Shown: positions 13,501-28,500 of the stretch, in pieces
Layout: each line of letters starts with the position of its first letter
Numbering within the stretch: the stretch's first letter is position 1
NCBI GenBank assembly: GCA_032622095.1
Contig: CP136061.1
Location: 59,101,301-59,165,300 of the forward strand
Reading direction: 5' to 3'
Origin: Siphonodentalium dalli
Taxonomy: Eukaryota; Mollusca; Scaphopoda; Gadilida; Siphonodentaliidae
DNA length: 64,000 bases
Made by a program: the position numbers and the translations under genes
Notes under the pieces: generated by a model
What the model was told of the DNA's origin: nothing
Database searches by the model: none
What the model saw: only the letters and a program-made list of their open reading frames with translations

Positions 13501-16500
13501 TACATCTTTGTTCATCTGGAAATGTTGGCTTTTTGGTTCGTCTGGTGTCTGTTCATGTCGTAACTTCGACAGTTGTACTGGGATCTCAATGGGATTTGGT
13601 ATGGATGTTCACTACTATGAGGACATTAAAAAGAGGGTTCCATCGTTTTGTTACGCTTTTCCATTCTAGAGTTATTCATCTTTGTTCATCTGGAAATGTT
13701 GGCTTTTTGGTCCGTCTGGTGTCTGTTCATGTCGTAACTTCAACAGTTGTGCTGGGATCTCAATGGAATTTGGTATGGATGTTCACTGCTATGAGGACAT
13801 TAAAAAGAGGGTTCCATCGTTTTGTTCCGCTTTTCCATTCTAGAGTTATTCATCTTTGTTCATCTGGAAATGTTGGCTTTTTGGTCCGTCTGGTGTCTGT
13901 TCATGTCGTAACTTCAACAGTTGTGCTGGGATCTCAATGGAATTTGGTATGGATGTTCACTGCTATGAGGACAATCAATAGGGGGTTCCGTTGTTCTGTT
14001 CTGCTTTTCCATTCTAGAGTAATTCATCTTTGTTTATCTGAAAATGTTGGCTGCTTGATCCATCTGATGTCTGTTCAGCTCATAACTTGAACAGTAGTGC
14101 TCGGATCTCAATGAAATTTTGTATGGATGTTCACCACTATGAGGACATTTAATGGCACATTCAAATGTTTGTTTTGGTTTTTTGTTCTATAGTTATTCAT
14201 CTTTGTTTATATGAAAATGCTGATTTCTGTGTCCATATGTCTGAGTATAGCCATCATAAGTTATAGATGTGCCCACACTAGGCGGTATGCACCGGACGAC
14301 AGTCCATCTCTTGTTTTTTCTTCCCTGAAAATGTTTTGAGGGACGATAGAAATAACTGGTGTCCGTCCATCCATTACAAATGTTTGTTATCTGAATTATA
14401 ACTTTGGACATAATATTACGATCCTGATCAAGTTCAATTTCGGGTCCTGTCCGAAAATATCAAGTTTTGAATTATCATTTGGACCGAAATTTACTTTTGC
14501 CAAATTAAATTTATATTTGCCAAGTTCTTTTAGAAATTGCCAAATGCTATCACTGATAGTATCCGTTTCTGCAACATTGAGTCTTATATTTTAATAACCA
14601 TTGTTTGAAAGACTTTTTATATCGATAGGGAAGCAGTTAATTAGTATTAGTTATCGCCTCTCTGTTGTGGTTTATTTTACTGAACAATAACATTTTAGAA
14701 GGGTTGCTTCATCAGAAGGGCACATCAAGAGCTTGAGGATAAGCTATGTCAACACCACCTCAATAAATATAAAGTAAACATTGCATCCGTCGATACTAAT
14801 GTTATCAGATTAACTGCATCTTGGTAGAGGTGTAATCTTTTCCAAAACTTAAAGAAACACCACTAATACAATTATTTTTGAACAGTTTCATGAAATGAAT
14901 ATTGTTCAACTCTAGAGGAATTAAAACGTGACTTGCAAAATGAAAATATTTTTTGCCAAATGTGAATTATTTTTGCCATTGGCAAATTTGGTAAGTGGCA
15001 GCGCGAACACTGTTATTGTGACTTCCAAATGATCAGACTATATTAATAATTCAGAATGATTGGCTTCAGCAATCCGCTACTGCAACCGTTTGGTGTGGCC
15101 CGGTTTGCTTCGGCAAATGACTTTGGCATTGCTGATTGTCGTAGCCAATTATGAGGGCTGAATGCTACTTTATAGTTCTAGTTATCTGATTTAAAAAAAA
15201 AATTACTGTAGTTCAAGTTTGATCCAATGATTTTTGCCAGAATTTTGTCTTTATTGTGTGGCATGTAAACTGAAAACTTTATTATATAATAAGTTTGTTG
15301 TAATTGTACTGTTTTCACCAATATATTTAAAACAATTCTGAAAGGTTACAATAATCATGAAGGCATGTATTTTTTGTCAATAACAAATGATAGCGACATC
15401 ACTATTCATAGTCGAGAGTGCATATTTTATATGTTCTCATAACTTAAATTTATTGTTTCCTTTATTCAGTCTGACTCTCCTCCGAAGAGTGCTACTAGTT
15501 CACCAACAAAAAGCGGTCAGTCCTCGTCAGTTGACAGCGGGTCAGAGGATAAAGATGAGGCAACGGATGAGGATAAGAAACCGGCGGTTACTGTGACTAC
15601 CAGTAAATTTCAGTCTCCACTCCTACAGAAACTGGTCGAAAATAAGAACGATTTGTCGACAAATGACTCTGCTCCAAAATTCAAGTCACCGTTGTTACAA
15701 AATTTACTCGGAAAAAGTAAAATTGGGTCGCGATTCAGTATGGAGAGCAGATCGGATGCCAGTGATAACGATTCGAAGGAAAACAGTGTGAATGGAAAAA
15801 GTGAGTCGAGCTCGTGTGATGAGCTCAGCGACAATGAAGGCAATGTGCGATCAAATGTTTCTAATGTTAAAAACAATGACTCTCCCGATAAGGAGAGCCG
15901 GGAGATAATTCCAGCTCGGAGCACAGGTGGTGCTCTAGCTAACGGTGATAGTAATGGACACGATCTCATTGGAAGTGCCTACGCCACAGATTCATTGCTT
16001 AACGCGGGTCTCGTTGATTCTAGGTGAGTAGCAGACTTCAAAATCGGTCATTGTTTACACTTGTCTCCTTGAAAACCTTATGATAATCTCTCAGATTGAC
16101 ATCTTTAGAATTTCCAAGTGAATACATTTCCTGTATTAAAATTTACTGCAATTCCCATCCAATGATCCAATCAGGTCACACAACGCACATCTCAACAAGT
16201 GTTGCAATGAGAAGTACAACGTGCGGAGATCTCTCACCTCGGATGTATGCTATAACATAAAGAAAACACTCTGTTTATAACCCCTCAACTTCCGAAACAT
16301 CGCGAACAATGGTGTTTGCTCATTTGCATAATTATCGTTTTTAATTTGCAATTGAAATGCTTTGTGCATATATAGTGTTGCGACCGACGTAAATTCTTTT
16401 TATGGTGTAAGGTTAATATTGGGTCTTCTTACATGAGCACTGTGAACCACATCGTTGCACAATAGCATTATACAGCAGCTAGTACTGAAATACCACAGAC

Positions 16501-19500
16501 AAATGCGCAACCGATCGACCTCACAATGCGTTTCATGTTACTAAGCGTTGATGTTCAAATAGCCACGCTACTCAGTAGAGTTTGATAATTTTCCTTGCTG
16601 CTACAAATATTCCCCGACCTCACAGATATATCATTATGGTAGAACAGCATATTGTCAATTTCTTATCCACAGCCTTAGATAAGGCAAAGTCAATGTGCCG
16701 TTTCTCAGGCCCGTGCGCATGGTCCCGAAACTCCCATCCATGCAACCTTTTTATTTGTGTTTGATATATCAGAAAAAATTATAATACGTACGAAATAACT
16801 TCCGTACATTTTTATACAAACTGTGCAGAAGTGAGACCTGTTTCCCGCTTCAAATTCCAATCCATTACTGAAATTTGATACCATGTGTTAAAAATGTGAT
16901 GTTTTTGTCTGCAAACTCAATAACAAATGTGACAATGAAACATGGAATCTATCAACTAACTTTTTATGGACAGCCAATCAGGAAATAATGGCCACAGGCA
17001 ACTGAAACAGAGAGCTTGCCGACGCAGAGGTTGAATGCTTCATTGGTGTGTGCCGCAGAAATACAAAATTAAATTATAAACCGCTTGCTTGCATTCTTTA
17101 AAAAAAATGTTGGCCTGAGAAGTTGACTTTGCATTGGAGGGCATTACGGTTTATTAGGGCCCAGGGTTCACACACACATGATTAATAGCCGAACATCCTA
17201 TTTCGTCTCGGGCCGCTAATAGAATGGAAGGCTTTTATTAATTTCTGAACGACTGTTTCAAAAGTGTAATGCAGGGCATTATACGATTTAATTGTACCAG
17301 TAAAATGCTGTTAATACTCTCGGGAACATCGTGTAAACTTGTAATAATATTGATTTTCTGACTGCTACTCAATGATTTGCTTTATTTAATTTGTGTGTTG
17401 GATGGCAGCGCAATTTTAATTTTAGAATAATAATACATAAAAACTGATATATGCTCACATTTATTTGGCTTGGATGCGATCACTCATCACAAGCGAAGAG
17501 GCATTAGCTTCATGTTTTTATCAGTCTAAAGTTATTAACCCTTCCATGACTGGAGCTTCATTAAATTCTCTTATATAGTCTCCCATAGAGTACCTCACAT
17601 ATATAGAGAAAGCATTGGCCTAACAATATTTATCTTGACCTTGTAATCCAGTGCATTCTCTTATATATGGGAAACTCCCTATAAGAGAATGCTGGCTCAG
17701 TATCTTTAATGATGCACCAGCCCAGCTCCCGTCATCAAAGGGTTAAGTCCTGTTTGTTTGATCTCATAATTATGATACTTGCTTGAGAAGATTAGCTGAC
17801 AAAAATTTGAATTCAATAATATTACATCACTTGGGAAACAACCCCTCTTGTTTCCGAGAAATGGGATTGTATCAGAGTTCTAGAGATGTCTATCTGCAAG
17901 AATATAGTGTCAGCTTTTTAAAGATACTGCAATTGCACCTCAAATTCCGCTATCAGTTTGTTTGTTTTGGGTAAAATTTTCCTTGTTTTCATTTCACTTA
18001 AATTTCAGTTGTAATTGTCTTAGTACTGCTTTATGTATTACGGTGGATAAGCCAGATATAAAACATATAGGTTAGAAAATATAAATCTGTTTAACATTTT
18101 TAGTTTGTTACCGGTAGTGCCAAAACCTATGTTTGCCTCAAATAGGACTATTTAGCAGCAGCATTTGGCTATTGATGTATTCATCATATTTATAAATTCA
18201 TTTCTAGACATATGTAGTGTCCGGACAAGATAAAGTACAGTTATATACCATGGTAGACAGAACTGAATTTGTTTATTCTCCAATCAAAAAGATATTTAGA
18301 AATACAAATAGAAGATATATATACAAACGATTGAGAATGTTGTGGTATATGTACAATATATACATAAAATTCCCATCATCATCATCATCATCCATTATCA
18401 TCATGGTAGTCATCCTTGTAGACACAATCATCAGTAAGCACATGTGGGACACATGGTTTTCACTTCAGTGTTTTCTTTTAACTAGAACACCAGTAATCAA
18501 ATCAGTTATTCTGGAAGAAATAGTCTCCTTATTGTGGTAAATAATATGTCATAATGACTTCTCCAAGTGCTGTTTTTATATTCGATTTGAGGAAAAATCC
18601 AATTTCTAAAGGAAGAAATCACAGAAAATGCTCATTCATTAAATGCACTAAATTTATAGTTAATTCCCAATTATTAGTAGTGAGCTCTTAATAAGTTAAA
18701 AATGTTTAGTATTTTGTTTGCTTCTAACTGATATTAAACTGTTGTGGAATTTGATTGGAATAGGGAATCTTGCTCAATGTAGTTATTCTCATAAATATTA
18801 TATTAAAATTGGCAGTAAACATCGTCATTCTTAAATGAGTTATTTGGAGTGACTCGTTAATGAAATTGTGCATACTTCAGACATTGTGTTTTTCAGAAAT
18901 AGTATGATTGTTGTGGTTGAAATATTTTGTAATATTAGTTGATTGCCACAATTTTGAAGTTGGCATATTGTCTGTTGAATCATTCATTAGTTTTATTCAC
19001 TAAAATAAACACATAATATGTCTTTAGATGGATTTAAATTCTCTTTCAATTGACATGTAATAGTCACAGCTCCAAATTTGATTATTTATGAACATTATGT
19101 GTTCCTTTAAATGAGTAACGTGCCAATATTAATCATCTAAATGATTGCACAGAACTTTAAAAAAAAATAACACATGCCAGATATACACTCTAGAAGTCCC
19201 ATGAAGTGGCCTTGAACTATTCAGACACTGGTTCAGGGAGGATAACTCTAGTCTGCTATTGAAACAGCCACCAGTGAAGTTTCTCCAATGGTTGAATCAA
19301 TGAATGGAAATAACACATTTACAGATGCATGAGCTGCACTGGTGATTGGTGAAGCATTAAAGATCTTGTGCCAGTGCATTCTCTTATATATGCGAGACTC
19401 CCATAGGGATTATCTCTTATATAAGAAAATGCACTGGCTTACAAGATCAAGGTAAATATTGTTAGGCCAATAAATTATCTTACATATGTGAGGCTCTCCC

Positions 19501-22500
19501 TATTGGAGACTTGCATACACATGTATATAAGAGAATGCTTTGGCACAGGGTTTTTGAAAAATTTCAGGAACCTCTAGTTATGGAAGGGTTAAGATTCTAG
19601 TGTATAAAATAACATGTTTTTGCAGTGAGAATTGCCACTTGAAAGACTCCATTTTGTTTGACATTGAATTTTCTATGCATTTATTTCACATCGATTCGAC
19701 GTTTCAGAAGGACACCAAAAATTATTTTGTTAATTTTTCAACAACAAAATTACAAATTATATTCTTTGTCATCATTTATTGGTCTGTTCTTTATATGTCA
19801 TGCCGTTATTTAAGTTTTTCAATATTTTTCAACTGAATGAAAGCATAAAATGATGTTAAATTAAATGTGTTGATGTTGTTGTAACTGGAGCTCTGGAACC
19901 CTGAATACATATACATTTAATTTGTTTGATTAAATTTCTTATGCAATTATAGTGTTTCCCCCATGAAAGATATTTGAGTAGATTTTAATTATATTTCATT
20001 GTGTTCATTGTCATAGTTGGTAACAGATTACCTATTTAACAATTTCTTTACTAAATACTCATTGACGAGTAATTACCTTTAGAAATATATTTATTACATG
20101 ATTCTACCCTTATTCCATTCAATAAACCCATTCTATAAATTGTGATATTAAACGTTCGTTTAATAACAGGAAATAGTGCCAGGTGACCTTTGACTTCCGG
20201 TTTGTGGTCTGTTAACATTCCATAAGCTATATACGTCTCAAAATACCATAGCTTCCAATATTTTTCCAACAAACTATTGTGAATGAAGAGTTTGAAAAAT
20301 TATATCATTAAAAATACGCCAATATATGCGCCAAAGAGTCTTTATTTATCTAGGACTATTTCTTTACGCGGCAAACAACGAATAGTTACGTAAAACGTCA
20401 TCGCATGTCTCATAGAAGCCGATGTTAGTTTCACGTCCCATTTGTTGATTTAAGTATGTTTTGTCGATGTTTTGAATCATGTAATAAATAGAATCTACAA
20501 CTCGTCCCCAGTTTATAGCGGAAATTACAAAACTCGTCCAGTAAATTAGGTCTGGACCTCGCCAAAGGCTCGGCCCAGACCTAATTTACTGGACTCGTTT
20601 TGTAAATCCCGCTATAAACTGGGGACTCGTTGTAGATCCTCTATATATAGGCTCTTTGTTGAACTTATTATCTGAACATTTCCCACCAATGAATAGAAAT
20701 CCTTCTGCACTTGTATTATCTGTTGGTCTTTCGTCAGCTTACCGGTATTATTCCTGAAAATCCTTTCAGTTAAGTGCCTGGGCCGTCAAAAAGAGTTCAT
20801 CTAGAAAGCCTGGGTAACTGGATTGACTTTCAGGTTTTTAGGCTGTTTTATCAATATCTTTCTGTCATTAGAATCATGTATCGTTCGTTGACCCTAAACA
20901 TTTAAAAATCATTCTAAAACTAAGGCCAATATAAATAATGGTATAAATGATTTAAGGCACTTTCCATTAAACATAGTTGGTGATCCAGCATGGAGACTAT
21001 CCAAATTAAATGTTTACACACTAACAGATCGGGCAAATGTGAAAATTTAGCTAAATCAAGCTAAATTTGTATTGTGATTTAAGTCCATTTCCTCAGTTCA
21101 ACATTTGCCTCAAATTATTGTGGCAGGAATTGACTTTTATCAGACCAACCTAACATTGAGCTTCACAAAAATACCTTTTGCTCATCTACTCACAATAGTC
21201 TTGATATCTGTTATGTGTTACTTGCTTAATGATTTATCCATATATTTGCATTAAAATTCTAAAGAGAAAATAGTTTTTAATTGACTTTTCAGTCGGTAAA
21301 TCTTGCCGTGTCAGCTTCGCTCGGCCATCTTGAAGCTTATCCTGAGATAAAATGAAACAAATGTTCTAATTTGCTGCTCAAAACTATGTGTTTAAGTATC
21401 ATTTTAATTGAATTTCACTGGTTAGAACGTATGGAAAGCGACAAATATTTTACGTAATAAAAAACACAGTAAGCGATATTTAAACTTATACAGTAGAATA
21501 CAAATCTATTGATAACTCGCACTTCTGTATTTTTTCCTCTCTTAATGGCAGATCAATCACTTTCGACAAGCGATTTCTCATAAATGGATGCCAAGAATTT
21601 ATTCAATCTGGCAAGATGTTATAACTATATGTCCTTAACCTTCAGAAATACATTCGGTTCCATGTAAATTCATATGCAGAAGGGTCATGCGTAATTTCCT
21701 AATTTATAATATATACTAAAAACCATGAATTTATGACTATGCCACATACACAATACAATCCCTTTACTGAAACTCTGTTTACTTCTTTATCATTCATTTG
21801 AAGGCTCAGTATAAAATTAGTAACGCCTCTCCAGGTTGAGCTACAGTGTCATTGACCCGTTCATTGGAACTTATTGTCACAATTGGACACTAAGCTCAAA
21901 GTGTGTGACTTTAATACACCATTAATGTGATTCTCGGGTGGATAGCCTGATTTTTTGGGGAAAATATTTGTATCTTTGAAGTCATATTTTCCCAGACTTG
22001 GTGTGTTTTCCTTGAAAATCAACCCTTCTATAAATAATAATAAAAAATAAATTCCCAGACCCCTGTGATTTTATGGCAATCATTTCTCCACATAAATACC
22101 AAATTGCCAAAGCAGGCCCTGCATAACCGGCAGAACATGAGTTATTGTTGTCGATTGACATATAAACATTGTGTGACATTGACTGTTTGGAGCCTACCTT
22201 CAACTTCAATGCTGTGTGACTCAGTTGAACATACACTGGAAGCCATTACTATAAAATCACTTGTTGTTGAGTCAAATGTGTGTAATACCTTATCATTTTC
22301 ATGTGACATGTCTTTCATGAAAACTCTTACAAATGTTTCATCAAAACAAGTAAAAAATTCAGTTGATTATGGAATTGTTGTCCATTAAATATCAACAGTT
22401 AATCCCATTAACTTATTGCAAATCGTCTTCCAAGTACCTTTGTTTCTAAATGTAACCTACTCTCAAGAATTTTAGAATTTATAAGAATTGCCCTATGGGA

Positions 22501-25500
22501 ATAGTCCTTTCACCTGATCAGGTTTACCGCAAATAACAAACCATAACCCATGGCTTGACTCTAGCAAATCATTTACATTTCTTTTATACAGGTTAACGTC
22601 TCATGCATATTTTATATTATTTTAATGTCAAGTTTATGCAGTGTATACAGTAGGTCACGAATGAAAGGGAACATATAGACCAATTAAGCACTTAGTCAGT
22701 CTGTTTTGAAAACAACTGTACTACATTGCTTTGTTTGAGTTATGACTATTCAAAAATTGAATAAATATGTTTTCCACACCCTGGCGGATAATCAATGGAG
22801 CGGGGCAGTATGCGCAATGTTTGTCATTGGGACCGGACAAATACCACAGGCATTTAAAACCATACCTGTCTACGCATGAACAGACAAGTATGCAGTGGTG
22901 CATGGTACTGTCATAGTATTGGAGGCCGTGAGACACAGTGTGACAGCTCATGTCCTGGCCAGGATAATGGTTATGTGAATCGAGAGTTATTTCCCTCTAT
23001 AAGTGTCTGTTACATAGATTTTATCTCTGTGATCCGCTTCACCTGGCCTTTGTTGTGTACCTTCCTGATAAGGGTGGAATTCGAGGACATTGTGCTTTCT
23101 AATTTGAATTTACATCAGACGCCTTCTAAGGAGCGATTGTTGTGTCCTGTTTTGTGGTCCTGCTTGACAGTGGTTGACAAATGAGTCCATGTGGATAGTT
23201 TTATAATATGCAGATTAAATTCAAGTACACTTAAACCATGTGGGAATATAGGCTCTTAAATCAGGTTTGTATTCAGTGAGGCTATTCGCTATCTCTGTGT
23301 GGGAAATTATATCTAGTGTGTATGGCTATTCAAAATCGTGAGGAAATTGTAGGTATATCTTCTTCTATGTGTTATTGGTAAATATACTTAAAGAAAAGTA
23401 GGTACAGCCGCCAGTAACAATTTACTAAATTGAATTCAGCAACATATAATTTAAATAAATTCAGATCTTATTTACCGGTAGATCACTATTGCCTTTGAAT
23501 GAAATATTGTCACATAATAATAGTATACCTGTATGCCATCAAATTAGTAGTTATCTTCTACCGCATTGCTTCAGAATTATATGAAATTCTAGTTTGGATT
23601 CTTTGGCTTTTTTTTATGGCATTGCCTTTTGCTGTAGAGCTCTATTATATTAAAGGTGCACTGTACGCCATTTTCAATAAATTCCTGGCAGTAATACCAA
23701 TGATCTAATATCGATAATATATAGAAAAATAAGTAATTTGAGTAGAAGATGTATTCTATAAACGTTTAGGTTGATAGGTTATCTTAAAATCAAAGTTATT
23801 AATTTGATATAAATTTAATTTATGGCTGGAGCCATGAATTAAATTACGAATTTCCGTGTACAATACTTTAATCAAATTAACTAACAGATAGTGGATTGGG
23901 TAACACGTGGCACACAAGCTTATGTTCAAAATTATGTTGATACGGGGTGTAAACTCAAGCCACTCACTGATTAGTGACTATACAATAACTTAAGTGAGTA
24001 TATGGGACTAGTATGCATATAATATAACATTTATTTGATACATTTGCTTGAAAACTGTACAAAAATTACTCGATAACGACAATTTGTTTTTCGCATTCCG
24101 ACTAATCTGCCATCCGTAACATTACTTCGTACTCAACAGAATTTCAAATAATGGAAATCTGGTTACCTTATTCTACGACTCAGAGACTATTGAAACCAAC
24201 AACAACATTTGAGTACAGTATCCCTTGAAGCTGATGGCACGAAACATGAAGTTTTTTTTTATTTAAAATTAATGTTATAAGTTTCTGAAATGTAATTGAA
24301 ATAATTGATATATATATATAAAAATAATTGCTAGAATATGTAATATCTAGCTAATAAGGTAGTCGTTTCTAGATTGTATATTAATAGGACATTTCAGTTT
24401 GAACATGTTTACACTCCAGAATCTTGATAAACAACACAATAGGAGTCATAAAAATGCTGTGCCATGTTAGATACATGTGTCCAATTTTGAATACTGCTAA
24501 CAAGCTGTTTAATATTTGAGACAACAGTTTACTTCCAATATGGTCTTTATTGAATTTGTTGGACTGTTCATTATAATAATAATATGACATAAATCTTGCT
24601 TATTACCCTTTTAAGTCTTGTAGATCAATGCTCGTTCATATAAGTAGAGGGCATTACTGTTAAATATTCTTCTCTCAAGCTCAATAGACCATATAATTAT
24701 GTCGTCTCCCTACTAGGTTGGTCTGTTGTAAACTTCACTTGTATATGTATAGAGCATTACTGAGGAATTTTCATGAATAGTTTGCCAGATAACAGCTATT
24801 GTTACAGTAACCTCCGTGTAAACACTAGTGAAGTTATCCTGGTAAACAAAAACGCCTCCCGGGTCAGTTTTAATGAAATCGATTTCAACACGGCGTTTCT
24901 ATAGGATCATTAGGTAACAGGTAGTCAGAATTTTGGGTTTTTTAGTTTGTTCAAACAATGCATAGAATATTAACACCTGGTGTTAGTTTCAAATCAGCAT
25001 GAGTCCTTATACAAAATATTGTGCTGGATATTTGCAGAATGAGGTCCCCAGAGGATGAATTTAGTGATGCTACACAACACAGTGGGCTAGCAACACCAAT
25101 TTCATCCTCTGACAACCTTATTCTGCATGACCTCATCTGCTATGGGAGTCTTAGACACAGTTCCCCGATGGTGAAGATGGTGATGTGCACCCATTGGGCA
25201 CTTTGCTTAACCCTTAGTGCCAGGGGCCAATCTCATCGGCCCTAAGTTATGGTCTGTAGAGTGCCCTATGGTCGACTTGCATTTATAAGAGAATGCATTG
25301 GCACAGGTATATGGGTCGATACAAAAATTGGACCTGGCACTCAAAGGGTTAAAGCAAAGTGCCCAATGGGTGCACAATATGCATTGTGTCATCTGCCAAT
25401 TTGGGGATATATCCGATATAGAGAAACTAAACTAAAAAAGAAAAGATACTTTTTAAAGAAGTTTTTAAAGAAGCTAAAAAAAACTTGTTTTAAAATTTGG

Positions 25501-28500
25501 TAATGAAGATACATTCTTGAGAAGATGATCAGAATGAGGTCCCCAGAGTCGTGTCACTAAATTCACAATCTGGGGACCTCATTCTGCAAATGTCTAGCAC
25601 TATATTTTGAGGCCTGTGTCCACACAAGGCAAAGTTTTCATGAACACCCTTTAGGCTCTTTATCATATTGACTCTGGAGTTGGCAGCAAAATAGACCTAC
25701 ATATAGTTACGATACATATAATTTCTCCGAAATTTTCTGCTAAAAACTCTTGCATAATTATTACTCAGTATAGCGTATATGCCCAGGAACTGTGTTGATG
25801 AAGGAATAATTTTAATGGCTTTGCACTGTGTTTCTCCACAGATCTGAGGCAATTACATGGCAGTGTACAGTAGACTGTACTGTGTGTTTCTCGAATCCTG
25901 AAAAAGTCTTGACAGTGCAGGACAGTGTAGAAATCTTAATATAAATAAGATTGTAACATCTTTATAGATTTGTTGTGAAATTTTATTCACGAGCTTCTGA
26001 CCCTTCTACGGGTCTTTCTCAAGTGTAATGGCAGTTTGCGTACATAAAACATTGTCAATAACGTCATAAACTTAACCCTTTCATTACTAAATGGATTCTC
26101 CTATTCAGTTTTAAAAGTTTACATTGGAAGGGCCTATTATTCATTTGGAGGGATGTTCAGGAAATAATTTAAGCAGACAACAGATATAATACTAGAAAGT
26201 GGAGAAGGAATCCTGTTCCTTGGTGGGAAATGTTCAGATATTAAGTTCAACAAACAACCTATGGTCTTAATGTCTTATTATCTGAACATTTCCTAAGGAT
26301 AAACTACTCATTAACCCTTTCATGACAATTAACTGCCCCAGTGTATTCTCTTATTTACGAGAGCCTCGCATATATAAGAGAATGCACTGGCTTACATATG
26401 AGGCTCCATATGATTAGATTTTATTTTGATAGTTCAGGTTTACATGAATACATATTATGGGTATGTTTACAAGTTGAATCAATATAATACACAACAGTAT
26501 ATACATATTATAATTATAATAGTTTATATTAAATATAAATATGTTATATGTTGGGTTCTGATGAGACAGTTAGAGTTCAGACTGTAAATAATTGATATAT
26601 ACCGTAAGAGGATATATCAATTTTCTCAAGAATTAATTCATTTTATTTTATAGAGGTTGCCATCAGAATATAATGTAAATTATGTGGCAGAAATCTGTAT
26701 AAAAATAGAAATACTCATGTGACCTGAGACCATCAGGGATAACGCAAAAAGTTCTCTAAATGAGAACTTAATTCCATTGCGGTCCCTGGTGGCTTTCGGC
26801 ACATGGGCAGTGAGTGAAGTTCGAAACTTCGGAGCACAATGTATAAAAGTATTTAAAATATAAATTAAATAAAAGCCATTTCAGAACGAGACTTATATGG
26901 AGAGGAAAAGCTAATAAAATAAGTCAATACGCAAGTAATGTAACTTCAACAGCCCTTCGCCACCTGCATATACGCACCACTGCCATGTATGGCCGGTTTT
27001 GGACTGGACTGTCCATGACCGAAAGATGGAAACCCGAAATACAGGCAGCAGTAACAATATATGCAACTGGCCAAATACTGTCATCGTACATTACAATATA
27101 AATTGAACTGCTGTATTGAGGAAATTCTAGTTAAAAGATGATAAAATAGATTGTTCCTAGTAAAAGGCAAATGGATTTTCTTCTCTTTTCATCAATTTCT
27201 CTAGTAGGTGTTGTTTAATGCAAAATTTCCAGTGTTTGAGATCAAAAGGGGCACGAGTATGGTATACTTTATCTAGACCATTCCACAGTTTCGCTCCTGT
27301 ATAATAGAAACTGTGGATGCCCTTGGATTTTACAGAGGGTAATGAGTATTTCAGGGTCCCTGATCGAGTTACATATGTACAATGAGTACTAGCTAATATA
27401 AAATTATTATCTAGATATGCTGGAGCTTTCTTTTCCGAGATTTTTAGTACCATCAGTATTTTTCTGAAGTCTACCCTATCACTCACTGGAAGCCATTTAA
27501 CATGTTTAAATTCATTATAACCAATATGAGTCATGCGATCTAGTTTCATGATAAATCTGACAAGTCTGTTTTGAGATGCTTGAAGACGCTTTTTGGTTTT
27601 TACTGTCAGACTAGAGAACCAAAAACCACTTGAGTAGTCAAAATGACATTGAATAAGAGCATTAATTAGAAGTTTTCTGCATTTTTCATTCAGATAGTTT
27701 GCTTTTCTCTACAAAAATTTAAGTTTTGCATTTACCTTACTTAGAACATGCTCTGCCATCATTTCACCATTTAGCCTCTGATCGAGGAACACCCCCAGAT
27801 ATGGGAGACTCGCATATATAAGAGAATACATTGGCACAGGGTTTTTGCAAAATTTCAGGAAGCTCCAGTCATGGAAGGGTTAAGTAGGATATACAAAGGT
27901 TTAACGAGTTGTATGTTTGACCAGCCCAGCATTTAGCTTTATCAACAAGATCAATACATGGCCATGAGATTAGGATTAGAGACAGTGTAAATGTCACTCA
28001 GAGCCATTAGCTCTCTGATCAGAGAGTGGACAATAGAGCAGTACACCCACTCATCAGACTGCAATTACCTGTGTGACACATTCATTATTCTACCTGGTGG
28101 CAGGTAAGAGCTTCATTCACCTGCTCTTGGATAACAGTCATACATTCTTCTATAGTTGGTCAGGTAGTCTTTATAGTGGAATTTTGTGGAAATATGTACG
28201 TGTATATTTTTCTCACAAGGTGGACTTCTATAATTAAGGATTTTCACATTCAACCTTTCTTTACTGAATGGATTCTCCCAATCAGTTATGAAGGTATACA
28301 TATGAATAGTGTATTATTCATCTATCTAGAGGGGTTTTCAAGATATATATAAGTAGATGAACTGCTAATAAGTTCAACAATTAATGACCTCTGTTTGTTA
28401 TTATTTGAAAATTAAAGGGAACTACTCACCAATGAGTATTTAGTAAAGAATGGGTTATTTAAAACGGTGTCATACTAGCATATGCTGTATATTTTTGCCA

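Larger units (their letters stand above)
11298..15469. other. MAP7 intron rich in repeats
   Basis: The 4.2-kb intron holds MITEs at 11335-11597 and 12630-12872, a 21-G run at 12431-12451 and the tandem element at 12922-14314. From 14315 to 15469 nothing is recognisable. Confidence 0.6.

Noticed and set aside
13083-14090. Long repetitive + strand frames of about 58 residues per repeat
   Set aside because: They follow the 174-bp tandem unit, which is a multiple of three. There are no splice context, no start context and degenerate copies, so the open frame is a by-product.
22721-23184. Cys-containing frames on both strands near 22.9 kb
   Set aside because: No splice signals in phase with MAP7, no recognised motif, and composition like surrounding intron.
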